Positions 11,257 to 21,657 of a stretch of DNA of 64,000 nucleotides are shown piece after piece. Source of the stretch: Scopulariopsis brevicaulis (Eukaryota > Ascomycota > Sordariomycetes > Microascales > Microascaceae). Each line of letters opens with the position of its first letter. Positions within the stretch are counted from its first letter, which is position 1. Made by a program: the position numbers and the translations under genes. The stretch lies in NCBI GenBank assembly GCA_017657125.1, contig JAGFNX010000106.1, positions 1 through 64,000 of the forward strand, written 5' to 3'. A model generated the notes under the pieces. It did not search any database, was not told the DNA's origin, and saw nothing but the letters and a program-made list of their open reading frames with translations.

Positions 11257-11854
11257 GGCGAAGAAAGAAAAGAGTCCAAACTCTCAACCGCCGAAGAAGG
11301 GGCCCGGGGTGGGTATCTGGGGAGGGCAATTGGCGTGGATGGGTTGAGCCCGGCTGGGGATTTGCTATCGCAGAGTCGACATTCGGGAGGTTAAAAAAAC
11401 GCCTGCCCCCCGGAGCTGCGGTTGATTGCTGAAGCACCGAATTCACCCGATCCTCATTGGTCGTTGCTATTGGCCGCCAATCACGTGGCCCATGGGTTTT
11501 CGGCTGCATCAGACGACCTTTGCTGGCTTCCCGAGGATGACTGTGACAGCTGATAACAACTGAGGTCTATGACGCACCAATACTACGAGGTACAAAATAC
11601 TTCACGTCCGAGGAGCTCCGTTCCGTGTTCCACCGGTCATCAGCGAGTGCCCGAGGGTGAATATGCGTATCTAGCTCTCACTCTGCCAAACTGCTCGAAA
11701 GAAGTTCATTAAATTTTTGGGTCTTCTATATTTACGCCTCCGTGTACCTCAGACCATATTAATTACAAACAACGGCAAGAAATCACCCAACATGCTCAAC
11801 TTTTAGGTATCATCCGACGACAGCACCGAGCAATGATCACGTCCCTTGATCCAT
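11257..11854. promoter_or_regulatory. Cytochrome c1 promoter and 3' flank of the DAHP synthase
   Basis: About 600 bases between two minus-strand genes. The part nearest 11257 is the cytochrome c1 leader and promoter. The part nearest 11854 is the DAHP synthase 3' flank and is locally AT-rich. The CCAAT cluster inside it is listed separately. Confidence 0.5.
11456..11487. promoter_or_regulatory. Cluster of three CCAAT motifs and a CACGTG box
   Basis: ATTGG occurs at 11456-11460 and 11469-11473, CCAAT at 11477-11481, and CACGTG at 11482-11487. All lie 200-230 bases upstream of the cytochrome c1 start. CCAAT is the core site of the fungal HAP/CBF complex, a known activator of respiratory genes, and CACGTG is a bHLH site. 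Binding is inferred. Confidence 0.5.
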
Positions 11855-13217
11855 CTAAGCGCTGCCCGCCAGTACTTCCCTCCTCTTCTTCACGGAAGCG
11901 GCAAGCTTGTCCAGGACAGATACCGTGTCTTCCCAGCCAATGCAGGCGTCCGTGATGCTCACGCCGTACTTGAGGCCCGACTTGCCTTCCTTGGGCACCT
12001 TTTGGTTACCTGGAAACAGTTGATGTTAGTGATTCAGAGCGTACGGGACCTAGGAAGGAGATGGGGTAGCTTACCCTCGTTGATGTGGCTCTCAATCATG
12101 ACGCCCATGATGGCAGACTCTCCCTTCTCAATCTGCTCCGCGAGCACGGCCGCAACCTTGGGCTGGTTCTTGTGGTTCTTGAGCGAGTTCCCGTGGCTGC
12201 AGTCGACCATGAGCCGCGGGTTGACCCCCGCCTTCCCAAGCGACGCCTTCGCCTCGGCAATGCTGTCCGCATCGTAGTTCGTCCCCTTGGTGCCGCCCCT
12301 AAGAATCACGAAGGCGTCCTCGTTGCCCACCGTGCCGACGATGGCCACGACGCCGGGCTTCGTGACGGAGAGGAAGTGGTGGGGATGCCTCACGGCGCCA
12401 ATGGCGTCAATGGCGACCCCCAGGGAGCCGTCGGTCCCGTTCTTGAAGCCGACGGGGAAGCTGAGGCCGCTGGCCAGCTCCCGGTGCAGCTGGCTCTCGG
12501 TGGTCCGCGCGCCGACGGCGGCGACGGACAGCACGTCGGCGAGGAACTGCGGGCTGATGGTGTCGAGCATCTCGGTGGCGATGGGCATGCCCCTGTCCGT
12601 CAGGTCGACGAACAGCTGCCTCGACACGCGGAGCCCCTTGTTGATGTTGAAGCTGTCGTCGATGTCGGGGTCGTTAATCAGACCCTTCCACCCCACCGTC
12701 GTCCGCGGCTTCTCGAGGTACGACCGCATGACGATCAGCAGCTCGTCCTTGTGCTTCTCCTTCTCCTTCAGCAGCCGGTCGCAGTACTCGAGCGCGGCGT
12801 CGGTGTCGTGGATCGAGCAGGGGCCGATGATGACGAGGAGCCGGCCATTGGGGTCGGTGCCGTTCACGACGGCCGCCGACTCCTCGCGGCCCTGGAGCAC
12901 CGTCGCCTTGGACTTGGCAGACTGGGCGATCTCATGCTGGAGGAGGTTCGGGGGCGTGAGCGGGTTGTAGCCGCGGACTAGAGATAGGGGTCAGCACAAT
13001 GGGTGTGGCGAGAGGGTTTGACTCGATCGTGTGGAGGTGCCCGGGAGGGCATCATGGCGGGGTTGGACTCTGGTACATACTTCTCCAATCCTCGCTCTGG
13101 CCTTTGTTGCCGACATCCTTGTTCGGGATGAAGAAGGTCTAGTCACAGTTAGAGACCGCAGACACCACCAGCTCGCCGTGTCTCGCGACGTTGTGCGGAA
13201 TGACTTACAGAAGACAT
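11855..13217 (-). CDS. ARO3: 3-deoxy-D-arabino-heptulosonate 7-phosphate synthase, ARO3-like
   Basis: Condenses phosphoenolpyruvate with erythrose 4-phosphate, the first and feedback-controlled step of the shikimate pathway. Exons on the minus strand are 13217-13209, 13138-13081, 12977-12075 and 12009-11855, giving 374 residues, normal for class I enzymes. The first coding exon is only ATG TCT TCT. Motifs include IGPCSIHD, LEKPRTTVGWKGLINDPD, GARTTESQLHRE, PVGFKNGTDG, and a metal-site region with CSHGN. EDWRIRGYNPLTPPNLLQHE and FLSVTKPGVVAIVGT match the Phe-inhibited ARO3 type better than the Tyr-inhibited ARO4 type; this subtype call is from family knowledge and is less sure than the enzyme call. 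Confidence 0.93.
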
Positions 13218-13964
13218 GGTAATGGCGGGGTCGTGGGACGGTGGGACGAAGGGTAGAGGAGGGGTGAAAATACAATTGCTCGATGGGAGTCGGTCACAGC
13301 AGGAATACAAGAGAAGGAGCAGTTGCTATTCCGTAGGTGCCGAGTAGCTAAGGTTATATACTGCCGGGTGCGATACGAAAGGATGGAGAAAAAAGTCTTA
13401 GGAGCTATGCGTCAGTCGAGGAACCTGTTGGGCCAGCGATGTGTCATTGTCAGGTACAAGCAGACAGCGTGGGAATAGCGTATCCTTTCGAGTCATTCCG
13501 GGTGTACACATGTACCGAAGAAGCTAACCGCGAGTACCTTCGCCGTTTTCGCAGCCCCGCATTCTCGCCATGAGCAACTGATCGCAAGGGCGTATGACTC
13601 AAAGCACCCCTATTATAGCGCGTCCAGATCCTCCCAAGATGCAGCAGTACTCGACCACTTACACCGCTTCGTCGGGCAGACCTGTCCCATTAATCTCACT
13701 GCTCCGCACATACCCCGGTATGGGGAGAGCTAGCCCACGGACTATGGGAGGTACCCGGGAGTCTCCGGAGCCAGGAACGAATCAGAAACCGTGAATTAGT
13801 GATGCCATCATGTTTACATAGAAATAACACTATTCGCGAAGGGAAAAAATGGGCTGGACGAGCAGAGCGCAGGCCGAATGCCCATGCCCTTCTATGATAC
13901 AGTGAAGGCCCCCGGTCCTCGTTCGCACCCAAGCCCCAAGAGTGCTTCCCTACCCGGAATCAAA
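13218..13964. promoter_or_regulatory. DAHP synthase promoter and 3' flank of the ARS2-like gene
   Basis: About 750 bases between two minus-strand genes. The left end carries the DAHP synthase leader and promoter. I see no general-control TGACTC element that I would call with confidence, and no RNA gene. Confidence 0.4.
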
Positions 13965-16751
13965 CTAATAGTTCAGCTCGCTACCACCGCCACCCGACAC
14001 ATGGTCGAGATCCTCGTAACTCTTAAGGCTCCGACCCTGGACCGCCTCCCTCGGGCCAACGGCCGCGCCCCCGGCCGCGCCATCGCCCCACCGCCCACCA
14101 CCGCTACCTCGGTGCCTCCCACCGTCCGGCCTGCCATTGGGCCGCCGGTCGTACGGTCCAGTACGGTAGCTCCGTCCCCCTTGCATTCCGCCGCGCCTGA
14201 TCGGACCGTGGCCACCTCGGTCGTCAGGCGGCGCACTCCAGCCGCCTCCGGGCTGCATCGCATGGCCGGGCACAAAGAATGGTGGGAAGGTACCTGGCGG
14301 AATTGGGAATCCTGGCATCGATGCCATCATCCCGTTCATACCGAAGTTCTGGAGGTTGAAGCCACGTGGTGTCCCCGTGGCACCTTGGCCACTCGACTGC
14401 GGGAAGTGGCCATTCGAGTTTGCGTCGGAGCGCGACGGCGCGATGTGGGCAGGATCCAAGACATACGCGTTGATGAGCTCGAACTATACCACCGGTTAGA
14501 AGTCGTGCTCCCCGGGACAGCCAAACAAAAGATAGAGCAGCGTGACTTACCTCCTGCTTCAGACCGTCAAGCCAGTCGGCGTGACGCTTCTCAACATGCT
14601 TCCTCCAGAAGTGCTCCTCCTTGAAGAGCTTGTTACAATCCGGAATCTTACATCGCCACTTGTGCTCGTCCTCTTGCTTGACGACCTTGATCAGCTCATC
14701 GCCGACGGCTTCCTCGACGGGGCGCCCTCCCAGCTTTCGGAGATCGGCCGACTCGGGCTCAAGGATTTGGTTAACCTTGTCCTCGAACGTCTTGACCCAA
14801 TTGTATGCGCGCAGAAGCTGCTGCTCGGCCTTGATTGACGCAGTTCGGAACTTCTTCTCGCCATCTTGTGCCTCGCCCTCACCTTCTTCAGTCGACTCGC
14901 CACGTTTCTTCCCGGGGAAGGGCTCGCCATTTGCGCTTGCACGGGCAACTGCTTTGGCAGCGGTGGACAGCGTGCTCCGTGGTCGGCGGAGATGACCACC
15001 CAGGCACTTTCGCGTAAGTTCGTGTATGGAGTCGCTCTCGAATACACAGTAGAAGCAAAAGTTGAAGACGCGACGAAGATACTCAATCATGAGATCAAGT
15101 TGCTTCTTCTTGACGATAAGATCCTCGTCGTCATACTCGTCGTCCTCATTCACGGCGCCCTCTTCTTCGTCATCCTCAGAAACGGCACCTTCTTCGCCCT
15201 CGTCAAAAGCTTCGTCCATTCCCAGTTGACGTTGCTTCTTAACCTTGGCTTTGGGGGTAACGGGAGCCACGGACTGCAGGCGCCCGAGGTTCCTGAGCTC
15301 GTCCACCTTCTCCTCGATCCGAAGGACTGCATTGAAGTCCGACCCGAAATCTTCTTCCAGCTTGTTCACCAGGCGGGACGCAAGACCGAGATCCTTCTCG
15401 ATTCTTTCCGGCGAAGAGAAGAGGTCCCAAAGGGCCTTCTTCCTCGGTTCCTTGGGTGGGTTGTGCACGCCCACGTGGCAGACAAAGTCCCCTCTCACCT
15501 CGTCCTTGACCGTCTTCCCATTCACAGCCTCGAGGGCCTTCTCCGCAGGAGAGGCAGGGGCCTGAGGCTCCGATGCCATCTCGCCGTCCTCATCCCTAGG
15601 GTCAGGGCGGTCTACGGGCGCAGCTGTTTCACCACCAGGATGCAGGATAACCCACCCGATCCTATGATACCGCTTGCTAGGGTTCGGGTCCGACAGTGAC
15701 AGCCACTTGAAACCACCCTCGCCTTCCCCAAGATGTTCCTGGCAGAACGACTCGAGATTCTTGCGGCTAACATGAGGCGCAATAGTCTTGATGAGTAAGG
15801 TAGGTTGGTATAGAGACTCGTCTCGGAAGTCCGCCCCATAGGCAGGGACAAGATCTCCGACACCGAGGATCTCGTTGGAAGCCGTCGCCTCTCCTTCCTC
15901 CTTCTCTACTACTCCACCGGCCCCGTTGCTTTCGCTCTTTGGGATACCCTCGAGGGAAAACTCGTCAAATGTACCGGCCTCGAGGTCCTGCTCCCACTGG
16001 CTGTAAAGTCCACGCCTGGACTCGTTCAACTGCTGCTTGAAGGCATCGCGAACCTCGGGAACGTATCTCTCTCTGAACCATTGCTCCTTCTTGTGCTCCG
16101 TGACGAAGGTCCTGGCCATTTTTGCCTGGAGCTCCTCCTTGTAAGCGTCGTAAGCCGCCTGGATCTTCACCTTCTCCTTCTCCCGCTCCTCCTGGGCCTC
16201 ACGTGGGGCGCGGGGTCGGTCTGGCTCGCGACGGCGGCCGGTCCGCACGCGCTCCTTTTCCTCCTTGATCTTCTCGTTCATTCTCCACCACTCTCCAAAG
16301 TACGAGAAACCGACTTGATACGGCAGCTTCGCGGGATCGGGAATGGGATTGACGGTAAGGCTCGGCGGAGTGCTGTCCTGGCCAGGGACGTATCTGTCGA
16401 TATTGGCAGGTGGCGACCCTATGCGGCGCGAACGGTCGGCTGGAGGGTAGTCATTTCGGTCTCGCCCGCGAGGTTCGTATCGATCGATCGCCGGAGGCGA
16501 GCGGGATCTTCGGCGCGAGTAGGAACGTTCGATTCCTAAAGTTCCGCGTTAGCATGACAAGAGAAAAATGGGCTTGGCACGACTTGTCGAAATAGCGTTC
16601 GGATGAGTAGAGGCAGGCCTTCCGGATGGCCAGACGTACCAGGGGAGCGTGACCGGTAGGTGTCACGGTCATCACCACGAGCGCTACTATCGCGGATGGT
16701 CCAGGTTCGGTCGCTCGGGGACCGAGCGGGAGCGTCCCTCCAAGAATCCAT
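13965..16751 (-). CDS. ARS2/Serrate-like zinc-finger RNA-processing protein
   Basis: Resembles animal ARS2, plant SERRATE and fission yeast Pir2, which link the nuclear cap-binding complex to RNA processing, decay and silencing. Exons on the minus strand are 16751-16640, 16535-14551 and 14483-13965, 871 residues. The N-terminus is Arg/Ser-rich (RSYSRRRSRSPP). The SERRATE_Ars2_N-type region contains AYDAYKEELQAKMARTF and EQWFRERYVPE. A central acidic tract is followed by a C2H2 finger with Cys666, Cys671, His684 and His689 in CKIPDCNKLFKEEHFWRKH. The tail is Gly/Arg-rich with RGG-like repeats, as in RNA-binding partners. The start is the first ATG in good context; an extra upstream exon cannot be excluded. 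Family assignment is firm, exact function inferred. Confidence 0.88.
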
Positions 16752-17822
16752 TGCGTCGTGGACCGAGGATAGCCGCGAGTGGCAGTCTCGATGAGCAGTT
16801 TGGGTCCCTTTGTCAGGTTGCTCTTCGACTTCGCACACGCGTTATGTCAAACGGTTTCTCGTTTGCTGAACGGTGGGGCCTAGTTTCGGAGGACATGATT
16901 GCCGTTAGAGAAGTCATCCCAATAAATGTGAACCAGAAAGAAGAGACCAATGATGATAAGGTAGCAAGGAGAAGGAATAAGGTGACGGCGGATGGGAAGA
17001 AGAAGACCGGCTATCCAAAGCGGACGATAAGATGTGGGACAAGATGGGATAGGGACCGTGGATATGATGGGGAGGCGAGGCTCGACGCGCGGCGGGAGAG
17101 GAGGCTGGGCAGAGAGTATGACGGGAACAGACGGAGCAGCAGAGGCCGCATAAGACGATACCGAGGCATAACAGAAGGGGGAGAACGAACTATCGCAGAA
17201 ATGAATGTCTTCGAGACAAGAGTGCCGAGCCGAGGGGCCTTGATCGATGCGCTGTGCATCCGTTGTCGGAGAGTCGCGATGGTGACGAGGTCTATGTTGG
17301 CGAACCGTCGGCGCCCCTGGCCGCGAGATCTCCGCGAAAGCTGCCAGCTGTGATCGGGTCCCTTGGTCACGTGGTCGGGATGTTTTCAGCTGTACCAGAC
17401 GGGGAAGTTCGCGTTTCGGACCGAAGCTTGGGCCGCTCCTTCCTGATATGGAAGTACGTGTGAAGTACATTCTAACACGGTGGGCCGTCTTGGGTCCGGG
17501 GAAGCTGTGTGGGTTTACGTCGGTGGAGGAAAGCTGTCGAAACCAAGATGCTATACAGGAGGGAGGGACAGTGGTGGTTAACGTAAGATTACGGAATTTA
17601 TACATGTAGCAGTACAGATGTTATGAGAGCTCAACTCATCCGTGGCCGGTTCCGGATGAATCGTCTGACAGACTAACACGGAGAATGGAGGTCTGGATAT
17701 CATATGACGTCGTTCGGCCGTCAGATACAAGAGGAGCCTCGATGGTCCGTCTTCTCTCACATTAGCATCATCCTTTCCAGATCCTCCGGGAACACCCTCC
17801 ATCTCATACACGTCGTCTCACC
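16752..17822. promoter_or_regulatory. Divergent promoter region between the ARS2-like and TSPO genes
   Basis: About 1.07 kb between the start codons of two divergent genes. A CACGTG box lies at 17368-17373. The reading frames seen here look random. No repeat or RNA gene is visible. Confidence 0.45.
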
Positions 17823-18509
17823 ATGACTACCTTCATCCCCTCCATCACACTGCCCTATGTGGTCTTCGCGAACCCCGCCGCCAGCGTCCTGCTGCCGGTG
17901 ACGCTGGGGACCGCGATAGGATACAGCACGAGCGGTAAAGCTCACCCATGAAGCTTCGCAGGGACCGTACTGACCAAGCACTATCTAGCCGAGGGTGCGC
18001 AAAAGACGTACCTAGACATCAAGCAGCCGCCTTTTAAGCCTCCCCCGCAGGTCTTCGGGCCTGTGTGGACGGTCCTCTACGGGTAACCCTCACTGACGAC
18101 ATGACATCTCTCACTGCCTGGTGCTGACTGACTATGAAGCTTAATGGGCTACGCCGCCCATCGTGCCATCACGGTCGGGCTCTCGCCAACAAGCCTGCCA
18201 ACACACGGCGCGCGGGCCAAGCAAGGCGCGACCCTCTACACCATCCAGCTGGCCATGAACCTCGCCTGGATGCCCTTATTCTTCGTCTTCAAGCGCCCCA
18301 TCGAGGCCACCGTGGACGCCGCCTGTCTCCTCGGCATCAACAGCTACCTGACCTACCTGTGGGGCACCGTGGACGAGGTCGCCGGGTGGTGCATGGTGCC
18401 GTACGTCGCGTGGTTGGGCTTCGCCACGTATCTGAGTGCGGGCGCCGGGTACCTGAATAACTGGAGCTTGACCGGGACGGAGGTGCCCAGGGATAGTAAG
18501 AAGAACTAA
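17823..18509 (+). CDS. TSPO/MBR family membrane protein
   Basis: A translocator protein/peripheral-benzodiazepine-receptor family member. These five-span proteins bind porphyrins and sterols and sit in the outer mitochondrial membrane or endomembranes. Exons are 17823-17934, 17989-18082 and 18140-18509, 191 residues, close to the family norm. Five hydrophobic segments are visible: VFANPAASVLLPVTLGTAIG; PQVFGPVWTVLYGLMGYA; a third across YTIQLAMNLAWMPLFFVF; a fourth over AACLLGINSYLTYLW; and a fifth across PYVAWLGFATYLSAG. The family hallmark of Pro before a Trp-rich span is seen in KPPFKPPPQVFGPVWTVLYG. The C-terminal tail is short and basic (SKKN). It is not part of any visible cluster. A role in heme or stress biology is inference from the family. 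Confidence 0.92.
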
Positions 18510-19355
18510 TGGCGAGGAGGTTTCTGGATGAACGTGTAACCAAACTGTACTATTGGGTTTCGGCGGAAGAAGTGGAAACTGCACTGCGGCGAGGATGTAA
18601 ACAATGTAAGGATGACAATATCTCAAGGCAGGTATCAAATGGGTACTTTATAGTTGGCCGGACAATCGGCCTGACGTTCTCTATCTTGGATGTTTTGCTT
18701 AGGGTCCAGTTCCTAGAATGAGCCAACACTATGAGCGGTGACAGAGCTTCACGGTTGGCAAACGCAGTTGAAAGGTCAACGGGATTTTCTTGTCTTCCAC
18801 TTCCCCGTCTCCCCGAGGGGTCCCGAATTATTTCAAGGCCGATGTCCCAAATGTATACTTTATAGTTGACTGGACTTATAAGACATGATATATCTATTTA
18901 ACCTTGGGTATTTCTGGGGGCTCCAGCACTTCATATGAGCCAACATCATAAGTGGTGACATAGCCTCACCGTTGGTAAACGCAGTGGGAGGGATAACACA
19001 TATTTTTGTCTCCCAGTTCCCCGTCCACCCTAGGAATCATGAAAGTAACGTCCATATTGAGATGACGGCGGAGTTCGTTCACGAACACGGTTACTCTATG
19101 ACGACTGATTCGAAACTAAGACTCCTCCATCCTTGACCTATCCCTCGAAACTTTTGGTATCTGTAATATGCATGTCGTGAAGCCCATGCGCAATAAGAAA
19201 AGAAAATCTCTGTATGTTGGTATGCCATTCCGGTGACCAGAAGCTCCAACGCCTTGCTATGCAACCTCCCCTCTATCCCTCTATGAACCAGATGAAACCA
19301 GACAGAAAAGAAAAGAAATAAAAAAGAAAAGACCCCAATACCATCTCGGTGAAAC
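18510..19355. other. Intergenic region with a diverged tandem repeat
   Basis: About 850 bases between the TSPO gene and the convergent ornithine carrier. It holds the repeat listed separately and an A-rich tract around 19300-19335. Otherwise it should be two 3' UTRs. No gene is visible. Confidence 0.5.
18620..19034. repeat. Two diverged direct copies of a ~200-base unit
   Basis: Copy 1 spans about 18620-18818 and copy 2 about 18831-19034. Matching landmarks recur in order at offsets of 210-217 bases: TCAAGGC, TACTTTATAGTTG, GAGCCAACA, GGTGACA, CGTTGG then AAACGCAGT, and TTCCCCGTC. Copy 2 is more AT-rich, and many differences look like transitions. Copy 1 starts about 110 bases after the TSPO stop, so it may lie in that 3' UTR. 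Confidence 0.75.
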
Positions 19356-20436
19356 CTACTGAAGAGGGAGATACGTCTTCAGCCCGTCAAACACCATAAA
19401 GATGAAGGCCGAGCTCGGGGCGGACCTCAAGCAGGTGATGCCGCACCCCCTGTACATACCCCGCACGCCATGCTGCTTCCATAGCTCCACGCCCTCGGCC
19501 ACAAACGAGCGGCTTTGGACCGAGTGGCCGATGGGGGCGGTCTGCATGCGCGACTTGATGGTGTCGGCAGGGAAGAACAGGAAGTTGTACGACACGCCGC
19601 CGGTCGCGCCGGCGACAGCCTGCTTCCAGAGCGGGAGGGGCTTGGAGAGGATGGCCTGCCTCTCCTCGTCGGTGGTGGCGGACTTTGCGCTCAGGTCGTA
19701 GAACATCTTGGAGACGGTCTCCTTGGCGCCGAACCAGGCGGCGCCGCCCCCGGCCTCGCGGATCAGCGTGCCGACCCCGCCGTGGAAGAAACCCCGCAGA
19801 CCGTGGTGGCGGTAGACGTTCCTGATGACGGAGATGGGGCGGAGGTGGGCCGTCGACTTGCCGTCGCCGGCGGCGGGGACCTGGATCTTGCACTTGACCA
19901 GCTCGACGGGGGTGAGGACCAGGGACGTGAAGGCGCCCGAGAAGGCACCCGTGAAATAGAGGGCTGGTAGAGGGAGCGACTCGTTCTTAGGTATGGCACC
20001 GGAAGCATACACCAGATCGCGGCCTAGGCGCTCAAAGTAGAACAGACTGCTATTCTCCAGAGCAGCGCCGGCGAGAGGAGCCGAGATGCCCCGATAGAGG
20101 CCTAGGAAACCATCGGCCTTGATCGACTGGCGGAAACAGTCGAGGGGCCCGGTGTATCGCAGCGGGAGATTGCTGGGCTGGGACTGGAGGCGGACCTTGA
20201 CTGTATCGAAGGGGTACTCGATGTATTTGCCCGCTATTCCGCCAACCTGGTAAGACGTCAGTAAGAGCCAGACCTCTTGAAGCGGGGACGCTTGTAGAAA
20301 TGGCACTCACGGATCCATAGACGACGTCCTCTATAGCCTCAAGAGCGCTGGATGGGGCTCGGTGTAGCTTCTCAGGAACGGCCTCCGGGGCCGCGGGTGA
20401 AGAGCTGTGTTCGAGGGTAGGTGAGGGGGCCGACAT
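19356..20436 (-). CDS. arg-13: Mitochondrial ornithine/arginine carrier (ARG-13/ORT1 type)
   Basis: A mitochondrial carrier family protein that exchanges ornithine and related basic amino acids across the inner membrane, linking matrix ornithine synthesis to cytosolic arginine synthesis. Exons on the minus strand are 20436-20311 and 20246-19356, 338 residues. The three carrier signatures are visible: YPFDTVKVRLQ, TPVELVKCKIQ and FPADTIKSRMQ, each starting a repeat of about 100 residues. The strings GKYIEYPFDTVKVRLQSQP and YRGISAPLAGAALENSSLF match the ornithine-carrier branch. A 40-residue Ser/Pro-rich N-terminal extension precedes the first repeat. I see no attenuator-type upstream frame. 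The carrier class is certain; the substrate is assigned by similarity to ARG-13. Confidence 0.9.
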
Positions 20437-21657
20437 GGTGAATGCGGGTTTAAAATAAACGGATGTGGGCTTAGGGAAGGGAGGTAATTGGCAAGGCAGA
20501 TATGGCCGTGAGATATATACCTCCCTTTCTGCCGAGCGGGCGGTTGAGATGTGGGGTGTTGCGGAGCCGGCGGAGAGATGTTATAGATTATCAGATCTTC
20601 TTGATAGCTCGAATTGTGGGCATCCAAGGTCGTGCTTCAGCCGACGTGCTCTGGTATTGGTGGTCCAGCTACAGCTGATCCACTAGGGAGAGTGATGCCT
20701 CCACCTAGACCAAGGCGGCCGTCCTTATCAATCAGTTAGATCGAAAGAATGGGGACCCTCTTCTTGCCTGAAGGGGCGGTCAGAAAGTGGCATGCCTCGG
20801 TTACGAGTCACACCCGTCGATGGAACCAAGCCAATGCAGCCCAAAGGGCGGATATGTGGAAGAGTCAGTCTCACCGCAACTCCCTTGACTGTCTCACGAA
20901 GTTGGGTATTATATCATGGAAGGAAAGAAATGCAAGGGAGGAATTAGGAGATATAGGATAAAATAAGGACCTTGAAGAGGAACGAGTGAAAGCCGCTGCG
21001 CTGCTGTCTGTGTACCGGGAGGCCGAAACAAAATTAGCGGCGGCACTTTTTCGAAGAAATTCCACCTGCCGTCACAGTGGGGACACCGAACTCGGACTTG
21101 ACGTCCCTGCAGTGGCGGGGTTCGCGGCGATAAGATAAGCCCCACTGGACAGGTTCTGGCGAAGGAAGGACCTGTCGCCAGGAACTCTGTTACTAACTTG
21201 TACCTGCATTCATTCACACGTTGGATTACTTGCACCTGCTTTAATTCATACATTTGACATCGGAACCGTCGTCGAGACACGATTTGTTTTCTATCCATGC
21301 TTGGAGCATAGCATGGCAAGCACGTCGTGTGACGGCGGTTTCTGAGCAGCTGGGACCTGGTGCCTGGTTCGTGCCTGAGTAAACGGAGTAATTTCCGAGA
21401 TGAGCCCCACTTCCTGGCACCAGAATCGCTTCCGCAGACGGGCGTTCAGTGTCATTCAACAGCCCACTGCATCCCGCCAGTCTCACGTCCACAGCCAGAA
21501 GTATTGGACTCGCGGTAAAATAAAAATAAAAATATGGGTAATCGTGACGATCGAGTACGCCGCCGCTGATGATATTGGCTTTTTTTTATAAGTCATTTCA
21601 AATTCATGTCTATATTGATACATCCGAGTCCACCAACAGCTCCCGCTTCACACCACC
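20437..21657. promoter_or_regulatory. Ornithine carrier promoter and PRP28 3' flank
   Basis: About 1.2 kb between two minus-strand genes. The left side is the carrier leader and promoter; the right side, with an AT-rich stretch at 21510-21620, is the PRP28 3' flank. No coding frame with a recognisable protein is present. Confidence 0.4.

Noticed and set aside
12085..12981. 298-codon plus-strand frame
   Set aside because: Antisense to the DAHP synthase, with a Val/Asp/Gly/Arg-rich composition typical of shadow frames.
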